This document shows positions 1-6,356 of a stretch of 6,771 bases of DNA, piece by piece. This DNA comes from Chloroflexota bacterium (GTDB taxonomy: Bacteria > Chloroflexota > Anaerolineae > Ardenticatenales > Ardenticatenaceae), in the NCBI GenBank assembly GCA_003520455.1, contig DOUV01000985.1, positions 1 through 6,771 on the forward strand. Direction: 5' to 3'. Below the pieces are notes generated by a model. That model made no database searches. It worked only from the letters and a program-made list of their open reading frames with translations, and had not been told where the DNA came from. A program made the position numbers and the translations under genes. How positions within the stretch are numbered: the first letter of the stretch is position 1; every line of letters begins with the position of its first letter.

Positions 1-1219
1 ATACTGCCGGCAGGGGCTCGTCCGGTCGCCAGCGGCCGCCCACAAGATGGCCGCCCTCATCCACCGAGGGGCCACCGAGCAACACGAGCGCGAGCTGCTG
101 CCCGTCGGGCGAGGGGGAGACGGCGGCGACGTCTGCGACCATGAAGCGCCCGGTGTTGGCGAGGACATCCCAGCGCCACAGGTTGAGGCCGTGGCCGTTG
201 ACGCTGGGGCCCGCCGGCGAGCGGCGGTAGCTCAGGAGCATCGTCTCGTCCAGCCAGGCGACCGGTTGGTCGTAGGCCCGCAGGCGCTCGGGCTCGCGCC
301 AGCCCCCCAGGAACCACCAATCGCCCTCCGGGTCGGCGATGACTGCGTGGGGCTCGCCGCGCGTCTGGAAGGCCAGCAGGCGGGCACTGGGTGAGAAGAG
401 GAAGTCGGTCCCCAACGGAACGGTGGGCGAGACGCGCTCGCCGAAGTCCAGGAGCGGCCGGGCGCCTGCCCGGTCGAGCGCCAGCAGTTCCTCGCACCCC
501 CTCCCACAGGAGGCTGTCGCCGCCAGGCGGCCATCAGGCAGCCAGCGCACCAGGTGCAGTGACCCGGTAGCGCCGTCGGTTCGGCCGGGTAAGGCCAACA
601 ACCGCGTCTCGCCCTCGAGAGCGCCAGCGCCCACATCGGCGGCCCACACGTCACCGGCAGCGACGAAGGCCAGCTGCCGGCCATCGGCCGCGAGACGTAG
701 ATCGCGCCCGTTGGCCGGCAGCGGTGCGAGTGCCGGTGGCAAGGGCGTAAAGTTGGGTCCGGCGAGCCGGTGAAGGCCATCGCCATCGGCGGCGAGCAGC
801 CCACCCCCATCCGGGAGCCAGACGAGATGATCGCTGGTGGCGTCCCAATTGTCGAGGGGTGGCTGAAGCGGGATGCGCGCCACGACCGCCAGTTGATCAG
901 CGGCGAGGGGAGCGGGCGTGGCCGTTGGGCTGGGAGTTGCGGGCCGTTCGGTCTTCGTGGCCGTGGGACGGGTGGCACCGCTGGGTGTGGCGGGTACAGC
1001 CGTGGGAGTCTTGATGCCGGCAGACTCAGCGATTGGACTGGGGGTCGCCGTCACGACGACGACGCGGGGAGCGGCCTCAACCACCACTACGGTCGTGAGC
1101 GGGGTCGGCGTGGCGACGGGCGCAGCTGCTACATAGTGCGAGACCGTGTAGCCGGCCAACAAAACAATAGCGGCGGCTACCAACCGCCACCAGGTAACGA
1201 CGCCGCGAACTATCTGCAC
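1..1219 (-). CDS. Membrane-anchored WD40/TolB-like beta-propeller protein, 3' truncated
   Basis: 406 codons are visible and the reading frame stays open to the left edge, so the C-terminus is missing. The GTG at 1219-1217 is chosen because a purine-rich GGGGGGAAG lies just before it, an in-frame TGA lies upstream at 1267-1265, and no ATG lies between. Residues about 12-31 (RLVAAAIVLLAGYTVSHYVA) form one membrane helix after a short basic N-terminus, which predicts a cytoplasmic N-terminus and an outside body. Residues about 35-105 are a Thr/Pro/Ala/Val-rich linker with TPTP, TPSP and TATP runs. From about 125 on there are repeated beta-propeller strands: WLPDGGGLLAA (134-144), AADGRQLAFVAAGDVWAADV (177-196), WLPDGRLAATASC (226-238), FSPSARLLAFQ (275-285) and SPSPDGQQLALV (368-379), at least six blades. 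Cys238 and Cys242 could form a disulfide. No catalytic residues are evident; a binding or sensing role is inference. The partner and ligand are unknown. It lies downstream of the glycosidase-like gene on the same strand, across a 352-base gap. Confidence 0.82.
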   Translation of the reverse strand, partial: MQIVRGVVTWWRLVAAAIVLLAGYTVSHYVAAAPVATPTPLTTVVVVEAAPRVVVVTATPSPIAESAGIKTPTAVPATPSGATRPTATKTERPATPSPTATPAPLAADQLAVVARIPLQPPLDNWDATSDHLVWLPDGGGLLAADGDGLHRLAGPNFTPLPPALAPLPANGRDLRLAADGRQLAFVAAGDVWAADVGAGALEGETRLLALPGRTDGATGSLHLVRWLPDGRLAATASCGRGCEELLALDRAGARPLLDFGERVSPTVPLGTDFLFSPSARLLAFQTRGEPHAVIADPEGDWWFLGGWREPERLRAYDQPVAWLDETMLLSYRRSPAGPSVNGHGLNLWRWDVLANTGRFMVADVAAVSPSPDGQQLALVLLGGPSVDEGGHLVGGRWRPDEPLPAV

Positions 1220-1302
1220 CGCTTCCCCCCACCGTCCAACGTCGTGAGCTGTAACGAGCTTTCGTCAGGGAATTTGAGCCGGGATTTTTGGTGCCGGGCA
1301 GG

Positions 1303-1345
1303 ACAGCAATTTTCATACCTGGAGAGCAAGGAAACAGCAGTTTTC
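1303..1345. repeat. Direct repeat pair ACAGCA(A/G)TTTTC, 31-bp period
   Basis: ACAGCAATTTTC (1303-1314) recurs as ACAGCAGTTTTC (1334-1345), 11 of 12 bases identical, with starts 31 bases apart, close to three turns of B-DNA. It lies about 85-130 bases upstream of the GTG of the propeller gene. Same-face spacing is compatible with an operator for a dimeric or tandem regulator, but the match is short and chance cannot be excluded. Confidence 0.35.
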
Positions 1346-1363
1346 GCCGGTTGTCTTGTCCTC

Positions 1364-1418
1364 CCTGTACGCTGGGGCGCGTACGAGCGACCTCGCTGCC
1401 CTGATCTCAGGGTACAGG
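1364..1418 (-). other. Possible structured or alternative-pairing leader element
   Basis: CCTGTAC (1364-1370) is complementary to GTACAGG (1412-1418). Inside lie AGCGA/TCGCT (1386-1390 with 1393-1397) and CCCTGA/TCAGGG (1399-1404 with 1407-1412). GTACGC (1367-1372) can instead pair with GCGTAC (1379-1384) around a six-base loop, which excludes the long outer stem. GCAAGGAAAC (1326-1335) and GTTTCTTGC (1427-1435) are near-complements flanking the set. A minus-strand transcript reading toward the propeller gene would carry it. The pairings are seen in the sequence; a regulatory or RNA role is speculation. Some stems have only two-base loops unless their inner pair is opened. Confidence 0.25.
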
Positions 1419-1466
1419 AAATGGCGGTTTCTTGCAACTCTGGCGGTCATCTCACGGCGGTCTCAG

Positions 1467-1495
1467 CCGGTCAACGCGCTCGAACACCGGTCAAC
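1467..1495. repeat. Direct repeat CCGGTCAAC x2, 20-bp period
   Basis: Exact nine-base copies lie at 1467-1475 and 1487-1495, 20 bases apart. Related GGCGGTC units lie at 1442-1448 and 1457-1463. On the minus strand the copies read GTTGACCGG. This could be an operator-like array or chance; no -10 element is spaced to make either TTGACC a convincing -35. Confidence 0.3.
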
Positions 1496-1523
1496 TTGTC
1501 TCCGCGGACGCGTGGTCGGAGCG

Positions 1524-1549
1524 TTCCGAAGTCTCGGAAGACTTCGGAA
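1524..1549 (-). terminator. Perfect 11-bp hairpin after the glycosidase-like gene
   Basis: TTCCGAAGTCT (1524-1534) and AGACTTCGGAA (1539-1549) are exact reverse complements separated by four bases. The hairpin starts 22 bases after the TAG of the glycosidase-like gene in the direction of its transcription, where a terminator or a 3'-end-protecting stem would sit. No T-run follows on the minus strand, so it does not fit the classical intrinsic terminator. A protein-binding inverted repeat is an alternative. Confidence 0.5.
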
Positions 1550-1571
1550 GTCTGACGCCTTGACTGGCGCT

Positions 1572-3794
1572 CTAGGGCCTCGGCATCGGGGGCACCGGGA
1601 TGTGCTTCGCAGGGTCGCCGGCAATGAAGGGCAGCTGGCGGACGACGAGATACTCGTCGCCGAGCAGGCGGAGTTGAACCGTCCAGGTGCGCCAGGGGAG
1701 GCCCGTCCCCGGTTTGACCCCGTCGCGGTCGAACTCCGGGTGGTACTCGAAGATGGCGGCCTGGAACCGCTGCGTCCAGCGCTCGACCCCATCTGGACCC
1801 GCGCGCCAGACGGGCGGCTCCATCGGATAGCCGAAGGCATCTTCTTTGCCGTGGCGGTCAAAGTAGCTCTTGAAGCCGATCCAGCTGCCGTCGGGCGCCC
1901 GATTGGAGACAGCATGCCCGAGACCTCTCGCCCCCTTGGGAAAGTACCAGAAGTCGGCGTTGTTGGGACCGGCCGGCGCAACCGGTGGCGCGGGCTCGCC
2001 CTCGGCCAACTCCGTAGCGAGCAGGCGACGTTGAATGCGGTACTCGGGTGGATTATCGGGGTGCCATTCGAGCACCAGCCGCTGGAAGAATTGCACGCAT
2101 TGGTCGGGATGGAGCGGGTCGGCGACGAGCGGCGAGCGCGGGTTGCCGATGTAGTCTACATCGCCGTGGGCGCGGAAAAAGGCCAGCCACGGCCCGCTGA
2201 CGGCGTAGCCGGTAGGGGCCACCCAGGCCTCGTCTGGAGTGGGGCCAGGCGGCACGAGCGAGCCCGGGACGCCCCAGCAAATATCGACCGGGCGGGGCAG
2301 CGGATCGCGCGGAGTGGCAGCGCCCGGCTCGATCAGGATCGCGGGGTCGCCGCCGATCAGGATCAGGCTCTCGTCGCGCGCATCCGTGTTGTTGGTTGCC
2401 GGTGCCAGCACCAGGCGGAAGGCACCGTCCGGTCCGCGGGTGAGCGAGCGGCGTTGGCCATATTTGTCCACCAGCGTTGCCGTCGCCACGCTCGACGGCA
2501 CCCCTACCTCGAGCGGCGCAGCCGATGCGTTCCACAGAACCGTCACCCGGTCGCTTCCCCGAACCATCCGCACCCCGTTGAGTGCTCCCGACCAGACAAA
2601 CTGTGGCCGGGTGGCCGTGGACGCCAGAAGAGCCGTAATCTCGTCTTCTGTCGGTGGTGTGGCCGAGCCACCCCAGAAATACTGCGCGCTTTGGACATTC
2701 GAGAGCTCTCGCGCAGCGACCTGGTACGCCACGTAGGCCGGGCGGGCAGTCCCGTCATTGCGGATCAGGCCGTAGTACTGATCGTTCTCGGCGCTCTCGT
2801 CGCGCATCTTGTAGATCGAATAGCGCTCCACCCCCGCCGCGCGCGCCAACGCGACACTCTGGATCACGTAGCTGGCCTGCTCCTCGAGCGAGGCCCGCAG
2901 CCCGCCCCGTTGCAGCGGGTGCAGGGGGTCATCGTGGGGCACGACGTTGGACTCGACCAACCAGAGTGGCTTGTCCAGCCCGTGCGCCTCCAGAATCCGG
3001 CGGTAGAGCACCGGCACCGCGAAACTGTTGAGCGGGTTGCTGTACTGATGCACCGCCACTGCGTCGAAGAAAGCCCCATTCTCCGCGGCGCCGGGGGCCG
3101 CCACGAGCTGGGCGACCAGGCGATCGAGGTAGGGCGAGCGCCCATTCTCCAGGTCCCACCAGTAGGTCGTTCCGGTCAACACCACCTTTGCCTGCGGGTT
3201 GGCCCGTTTGATCGCCTGGTAGCCGACGATCTGCATGCGGGCGAACTCCTCGACCGGACCGGCCCAGTTGGCGAAGGTCTCTTTGTAGATATCCGGCTCG
3301 TTCCACAGAATCCAGGTATCGACCAGGCCCGCATAATCCCTGGCCAGTCGCATGAGGAACTGGCCCCAATAGTTCTCGGGGTGGTCGAACGGCAGATCGA
3401 GGTTGCGCGGGGGTGAGATCGGGCCATAGCCGCTATCGTGGGCGGCCCAACCCGGCGTGTGGAGCACCACCCCGACCGGCTCGATGCCGTGGTTGCGCTC
3501 GTCCTCAATCAGGTTGCGCGGAAACCAGCCCTGCGGATTCCAATCCGTGGGCCCTTCGGGCTGAAAGTTGGACCACCAGACCACCAGGCGCTCCCACCGG
3601 GCGCCGGCCGCGACGGCTTTGTCTGGATCGTGGATCGCCTGAACGATTCCGAAGAAGGGATCGGCTTGAGGAACAGGCGGCAGGCGCGTGCCGCTATTCG
3701 GGGTCGGTGTCTGGGCTGTGATAGGCACGCCGGGAAAGATCAAGATCAAGAGCGCGGCGAGGCCGACGAGCAGGCAGCGTTGCGGATACGGCAT
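1572..3794 (-). CDS. Secreted clan-A-like glycoside hydrolase with two C-terminal repeats
   Basis: Complete, 740 residues. The ATG at 3794-3792 follows GGGGAGAGG on the minus strand, and the stop is TAG. Residues 1-28 look like a Sec signal peptide (hydrophobic core LLVGLAALLILIF, probable cleavage after ITAQ). Residues about 45-365 resemble a TIM-barrel glycosidase of the GH39/GH5-like clan A. RWERLVVWW is an early strand, WILWNEPD (161-168) carries the expected acid/base Glu166 after Asn165, VAVHQY (246-251) is a later strand, and PLWLVES (276-282) carries the expected nucleophile Glu281. About 405-480 looks like an accessory beta-domain. Two divergent copies of a repeat follow, at about 527-595 (TGYAVSGPWLAFFRAHG...IGNP...QFFQRLVLEWHP) and 625-713 (LGHAVSN...FDRHG...FGYP...QRFQAAIFEYHP), probably surface or polymer binding. 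The catalytic pair suggests an active retaining enzyme; the substrate is unknown. The exact GH family is not certain. Confidence 0.85.
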   Translation of the reverse strand: MPYPQRCLLVGLAALLILIFPGVPITAQTPTPNSGTRLPPVPQADPFFGIVQAIHDPDKAVAAGARWERLVVWWSNFQPEGPTDWNPQGWFPRNLIEDERNHGIEPVGVVLHTPGWAAHDSGYGPISPPRNLDLPFDHPENYWGQFLMRLARDYAGLVDTWILWNEPDIYKETFANWAGPVEEFARMQIVGYQAIKRANPQAKVVLTGTTYWWDLENGRSPYLDRLVAQLVAAPGAAENGAFFDAVAVHQYSNPLNSFAVPVLYRRILEAHGLDKPLWLVESNVVPHDDPLHPLQRGGLRASLEEQASYVIQSVALARAAGVERYSIYKMRDESAENDQYYGLIRNDGTARPAYVAYQVAARELSNVQSAQYFWGGSATPPTEDEITALLASTATRPQFVWSGALNGVRMVRGSDRVTVLWNASAAPLEVGVPSSVATATLVDKYGQRRSLTRGPDGAFRLVLAPATNNTDARDESLILIGGDPAILIEPGAATPRDPLPRPVDICWGVPGSLVPPGPTPDEAWVAPTGYAVSGPWLAFFRAHGDVDYIGNPRSPLVADPLHPDQCVQFFQRLVLEWHPDNPPEYRIQRRLLATELAEGEPAPPVAPAGPNNADFWYFPKGARGLGHAVSNRAPDGSWIGFKSYFDRHGKEDAFGYPMEPPVWRAGPDGVERWTQRFQAAIFEYHPEFDRDGVKPGTGLPWRTWTVQLRLLGDEYLVVRQLPFIAGDPAKHIPVPPMPRP

Positions 3795-3843
3795 TGCACC
3801 TCTCCCCTCGTGGGTCCGGTGGAGGCTGCATCTCAGCCGGACT

Positions 3844-3872
3844 ATCCTATCCCATCATCCGGCCAGACCCAA
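3844..3872 (-). promoter_or_regulatory. Candidate promoter of the glycosidase-like gene
   Basis: Reading the minus strand, TTGGGT (3872-3867) is followed after exactly 17 bases by TAGGAT (3849-3844), matching the -35/-10 consensus at 3 and 4 of 6 positions. The implied transcript would start near 3837, about 40 bases before the ATG. An imperfect stem-loop (GTCC 3814-3817 with GGAC 3839-3842, GGCTG 3824-3828 with CAGCC 3834-3838) lies at the start of that leader. The assignment is weak, because short matches are easy to find. Confidence 0.3.
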
Positions 3873-3979
3873 ACCAGACGGGAACGTGACGTATGCCGCG
3901 TGGTCCACGCCCGCATCGCGCGTGCCTTCTGCGTACGGCCGCCCGCGATCAGGCCCTGGTTTCAATCAGCACCCTCTGG

Positions 3980-3988
3980 TGTTAGAAT
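3980..3988 (+). promoter_or_regulatory. Extended -10 promoter of the acyl-CoA ligase gene
   Basis: TGTTAGAAT is an extended -10 element (TGn followed by TAGAAT, 5 of 6 to consensus). It lies in the most AT-rich part of the divergent region. It predicts a transcript start near 3995 and a leader of about 20 bases. No good -35 is seen about 17 bases upstream (TTTCAA at 3960-3965 matches at three positions), which is tolerated when the TG extension is present. Confidence 0.6.
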
Positions 3989-4003
3989 AGCGCCGACACT
4001 CTC

Positions 4004-4010
4004 AGGAGGT
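4004..4010 (+). promoter_or_regulatory. Shine-Dalgarno AGGAGGT fixing the GTG start of the ligase
   Basis: A full AGGAGGT complements the 3' end of 16S rRNA and ends four bases before GTG at 4015. It decides in favour of this non-ATG start. Confidence 0.85.
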
Positions 4011-4014
4011 TCCC

Positions 4015-5343
4015 GTGAGACGCCCGTTTTGGAATGCTGGGATCGAGACCCTTGCGCCTGAGGAGTTACGCCGGTTGGAGGACGAAGCGCTCCGGCGCCA
4101 GCTCGCCTACCTGGCCACGCGCAGCGCCTTCTATGCGCGGAAGTTCGCCGAGGCGGGGGTAGACCCGGCGACAATCCGCAGCCGCGCCGACTTGCCTCGC
4201 CTGCCATTCACCGAGAAGGATGAGCTGCGCGCCAACCAGGAGACTCACCCGCCGTTGGGGAACTACCTGGCGGCCCCCCGCGAGCAGATTGTCCGGCTGC
4301 ATAAGACCTCCGGCACCACCGGCCGGCCGCTCTTCGTCGGCCTGACCTCCCACGATCTTGAGGTCACCCACGAGATCGGGGCGCGCGCTTTCTGGGCCGC
4401 CGGCCTCGGGCCGGGCGACACCGTGGTCCACTGCCTGAATTACCAACTTTGGATCGGGGGCCTGACCGACCACCTCTCGCTAGAGCGCACGGGCGCGACC
4501 GTCGTCCCGTTCGGCGTGGGCAACTCGCGCGATCTGGTGCGCACGATCCAGATGTTGGGGATCAACGCAATCTCGTCCACTCCCTCTTACCTCGTTCATC
4601 TGATCACCATCGTCCGTGATCAACTCGGCCTGGAGCCACGCGAGCTTGGCCTCCGCCAGGGCTTCTTCGGCGGCGAGCCGGGCCTCCAGAATCCGGCCTA
4701 CCGGGCACGCATCGAAGAGACCTGGGGCATGCGCGCCCACGACGCCAACTATGGGATGGCCGATGTGTTGAGCATCTTCGGGGGGGAGTGTGCCGCGCGC
4801 GCGGGGCTGCACTTCCACGGCCAGGGCAGCATCCTGGCCGAGCTGATCGATCCAGAGACCGGCGCCTCCGCGCCCATCGAGCCGGGCGCCATGGGCGAAC
4901 TCGTCTATACCCACCTCGACCGCGAGGCGCAGCCCGTCCTGCGCTACCGCTCGCACGACGCCGTTGAGATCGTCGGCACCGGCCCCTGCGTCTGCGGCCG
5001 CACCAGCTTTCGCTTCCAGGTCCTTGGACTCAGCGATGACATGCTGCACGTCCGGGGGGTGAACGTCTTCCCCACTGCGATCGCGGCGGTGCTGGCCGAG
5101 CTGGCGCCGGCGGTCAGCGGGGAGTTCCAGATCGTCCTGGATCACGCGCCGCCCTACGATTTCTTGCCCCTGCGCGTCGAATCCGCCTCAGAGGTGCCGG
5201 CCAGCGCCCTGCCTGCCCTGGCCGAGCAGATCGCCAGCACCCTGCGCCAGCGGCTCTTCTTCCGCGCCGCCATCGAGCTCGTCCCCGTTGGGACGCTGCC
5301 GCGCAGCCAGGGCAAGACGGCACGCATCGTTCGCTCGTACTGA
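4015..5343 (+). CDS. Acyl-CoA ligase of the phenylacetate-CoA ligase (PaaK-like) family
   Basis: 442 residues, the usual length for PaaK-type ligases, GTG start. The family makes an acyl-adenylate with ATP and transfers the acyl group to coenzyme A in the cytoplasm. Visible motifs in order are the phosphate-binding loop KTSGTTGRP (97-105), FFGGEP (217-222), NYGMAD (245-250) where the family usually has YGxSE or YGxTE, the ATP-ribose motif RYRSHD (310-315), the hinge GLSDDMLHVRGVNVFP (338-353), and the C-terminal LPRSQGK with Lys434 as the expected adenylation lysine. Cys259, His266 or His268, Cys325 and Cys327 (GGEC, GLHFH, CVCGR) could form a metal site as proposed for relatives; that is inference. 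All core motifs are present, so it is probably active. The acid substrate is unknown: phenylacetate, another aryl acid or an alkanoic acid are all possible. No other phenylacetate genes are present in the window. It is divergent from the glycosidase-like gene and followed by an enoyl-CoA hydratase gene. Confidence 0.87.
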   Translation: MRRPFWNAGIETLAPEELRRLEDEALRRQLAYLATRSAFYARKFAEAGVDPATIRSRADLPRLPFTEKDELRANQETHPPLGNYLAAPREQIVRLHKTSGTTGRPLFVGLTSHDLEVTHEIGARAFWAAGLGPGDTVVHCLNYQLWIGGLTDHLSLERTGATVVPFGVGNSRDLVRTIQMLGINAISSTPSYLVHLITIVRDQLGLEPRELGLRQGFFGGEPGLQNPAYRARIEETWGMRAHDANYGMADVLSIFGGECAARAGLHFHGQGSILAELIDPETGASAPIEPGAMGELVYTHLDREAQPVLRYRSHDAVEIVGTGPCVCGRTSFRFQVLGLSDDMLHVRGVNVFPTAIAAVLAELAPAVSGEFQIVLDHAPPYDFLPLRVESASEVPASALPALAEQIASTLRQRLFFRAAIELVPVGTLPRSQGKTARIVRSY

Positions 5344-5483
5344 GGTAGCAGCGCTACGGTGGCACCCTCTGAGAAGGAAGCAGGCCCCCGGAGTCGGGCA
5401 GCCCGCGAGGCATGGTGGAGCCATTCACGCATCACGTCGAATCGAAGGATGTTGATTCCAACGCACTTTGAGAATCGTCACAC

Positions 5484-5491
5484 GAGGAGAA
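5484..5491 (+). promoter_or_regulatory. Shine-Dalgarno GAGGAGAA fixing the hydratase start at 5495
   Basis: GAGGAG ends five bases before ATG at 5495. This favours that ATG over an in-frame TTG at 5468, which would add nine residues before the usual N-terminus of the family and has no ribosome binding site in front of it. The 151-base gap upstream (5344-5494) holds a small GTAGC/GCTAC stem at 5345-5357, right after the ligase stop, and no clear promoter. Confidence 0.8.
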
Positions 5492-5494
5492 CCG

Positions 5495-6262
5495 ATGGAT
5501 GAGATTCAGATCAGCTACACCGGGCACCTGGCCACCATCACCATCAATCGTCCGGCCAAGTTGAACGCGCTCACCTGGGAGATGGTAGCGGCACTCTGCG
5601 ACGGGCTGCGTACCGCCGAAGGGAGCGGTACCCGGGTCATTGCCCTGCGCGGGGCCGGAGAGCACTTCTGCGCTGGCGCTGACATCGGCGTGGAGGCCTC
5701 TCTCAACCCGCTGGACTACCGCCGCTTCGTCGAGTCGATCCAGGAGATCACCCTGGCCATTCGCCGCTTGCCCATGCCGGTCATTGCGGCTGTCGATGGC
5801 TACGCCGTGGGCGGTGGCGCCGAGCTTGCCGTGGCCTGCGACTGGCGCCTGGCGACCAGCCGCTGCCGGATCGGCTTTCCCGAGGTGACGCTCGGCATCA
5901 GCGTCACCAGTGGCGTGACTCACCTGCTCCCGCGCCTCATCGGCTTTGGCCGCGCGAGCGAGATGCTTCTGACGGGCCGGCTGGTGGCGGCGGAGGAGGC
6001 GCAGGCGATTGGCCTGGTCAATCGAGTTGTGCCGCCGGACGAGTTGGATGCGGCGGTGGCCGAGACCGCGGCGCAGTTGGCGCGGACCGGACCGCTGGCG
6101 GTAGCGCTCCAGAAGCGCGCCCTGGCCGTCGGCGCCAGAAGCGACTTGCCCACAGCCCTCGACTTCGAGACCGAGACCATCCACACCCTCTTCACCACCG
6201 CCGATGCCCAAGAGGGCTTCGCCGCCTTCCTGGCGAAGCGCCCGCCGCGCTTTCAAGCCTAG
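5495..6262 (+). CDS. Enoyl-CoA hydratase/isomerase (crotonase) family protein
   Basis: 255 residues, typical crotonase length. The family adds water to, or moves, the double bond of enoyl-CoA thioesters in fatty-acid, aromatic or amino-acid breakdown. Residues 17-25 (INRPAKLNA) are the N-terminal signature. HFCAGADI (57-64) supplies the first oxyanion-hole backbone and the CoA-binding region. VDGYAVGGGAEL (100-111) supplies the second, with Glu110, and FPEVTLGI (128-135) carries Glu130. Glu110 and Glu130 correspond to the two catalytic glutamates of rat mitochondrial hydratase (Glu144 and Glu164), so hydratase activity is likely. The next loop reads SVTSGVTHLLPRLIG (136-150) rather than the common PGxGGTQRLPRxxG, so substrate preference may differ. 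TGRLVAAEEAQAIGLVNRVV (160-179) is a conserved C-terminal segment. The start follows the ligase stop by 151 bases on the same strand, suggesting one catabolic unit. The exact reaction is not assigned. Confidence 0.9.
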   Translation: MDEIQISYTGHLATITINRPAKLNALTWEMVAALCDGLRTAEGSGTRVIALRGAGEHFCAGADIGVEASLNPLDYRRFVESIQEITLAIRRLPMPVIAAVDGYAVGGGAELAVACDWRLATSRCRIGFPEVTLGISVTSGVTHLLPRLIGFGRASEMLLTGRLVAAEEAQAIGLVNRVVPPDELDAAVAETAAQLARTGPLAVALQKRALAVGARSDLPTALDFETETIHTLFTTADAQEGFAAFLAKRPPRFQA

Positions 6263-6356
6263 CAGGAAACTGAGAGTGCCGGTCGCAAAATCCTCTGCAG
6301 TGCCCCTGGAACGTGAGAGCCCCGTAGAAAAAACTCCTGCTCCTTGCTGCCGCGCT

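Larger units (their letters stand above)
1220..1571. other. 352-base non-coding gap rich in short repeats
   Basis: This stretch lies between the stop of the glycosidase-like gene and the start of the propeller gene, both on the minus strand. Short open frames cross it (for example an ATG at 1316-1314, minus), but they run out of frame into the propeller gene and their products look like random high-GC translation. It holds a perfect 11-bp hairpin (1524-1549), a cluster of small stems (1364-1418), and two sets of spaced direct repeats (1303-1345 and 1467-1495), listed separately. It is visibly less GC-rich around 1270-1345 than the flanking genes, as expected for a regulatory region. No convincing -35/-10 pair was found for the propeller gene. 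TTGACC occurs twice on the minus strand (1494-1489 and 1474-1469), but no matching -10 sits 16-18 bases downstream of either copy. Confidence 0.7.

Noticed and set aside
232..978. 248-residue minus-strand open frame
   Set aside because: It is one frame off the propeller gene; its Pro/Arg/Ser-rich product lacks the repeated propeller strands seen in the true frame.
1077..1316. 79-residue minus-strand frame starting at an ATG in the non-coding gap
   Set aside because: It has no purine-rich site at a suitable distance, runs out of frame into the propeller gene, and its product resembles no family.
1356..3416. 686-residue plus-strand open frame
   Set aside because: It is antisense to the glycosidase-like gene, which has a signal peptide, ordered catalytic motifs and a ribosome binding site. 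The antisense product shows no domain and is typical of long shadow frames in GC-rich DNA.
4480..5145. 221-residue minus-strand open frame
   Set aside because: It is antisense to the ligase core, whose motifs are unmistakable; no ribosome binding site or family resemblance.
5354..5366. T-box-like GGTGGCACC in the gap after the ligase
   Set aside because: It matches only part of the T-box core, lacks the following CGCG and the specifier and terminator stems, and precedes a crotonase gene rather than an aminoacyl-tRNA synthetase or amino-acid gene.
6263..6356. Possible terminator between the convergent crotonase and mnmG genes
   Set aside because: A run of six A (6328-6333) gives a T-run on the minus strand, but I could not find a GC-rich stem next to it in either direction.
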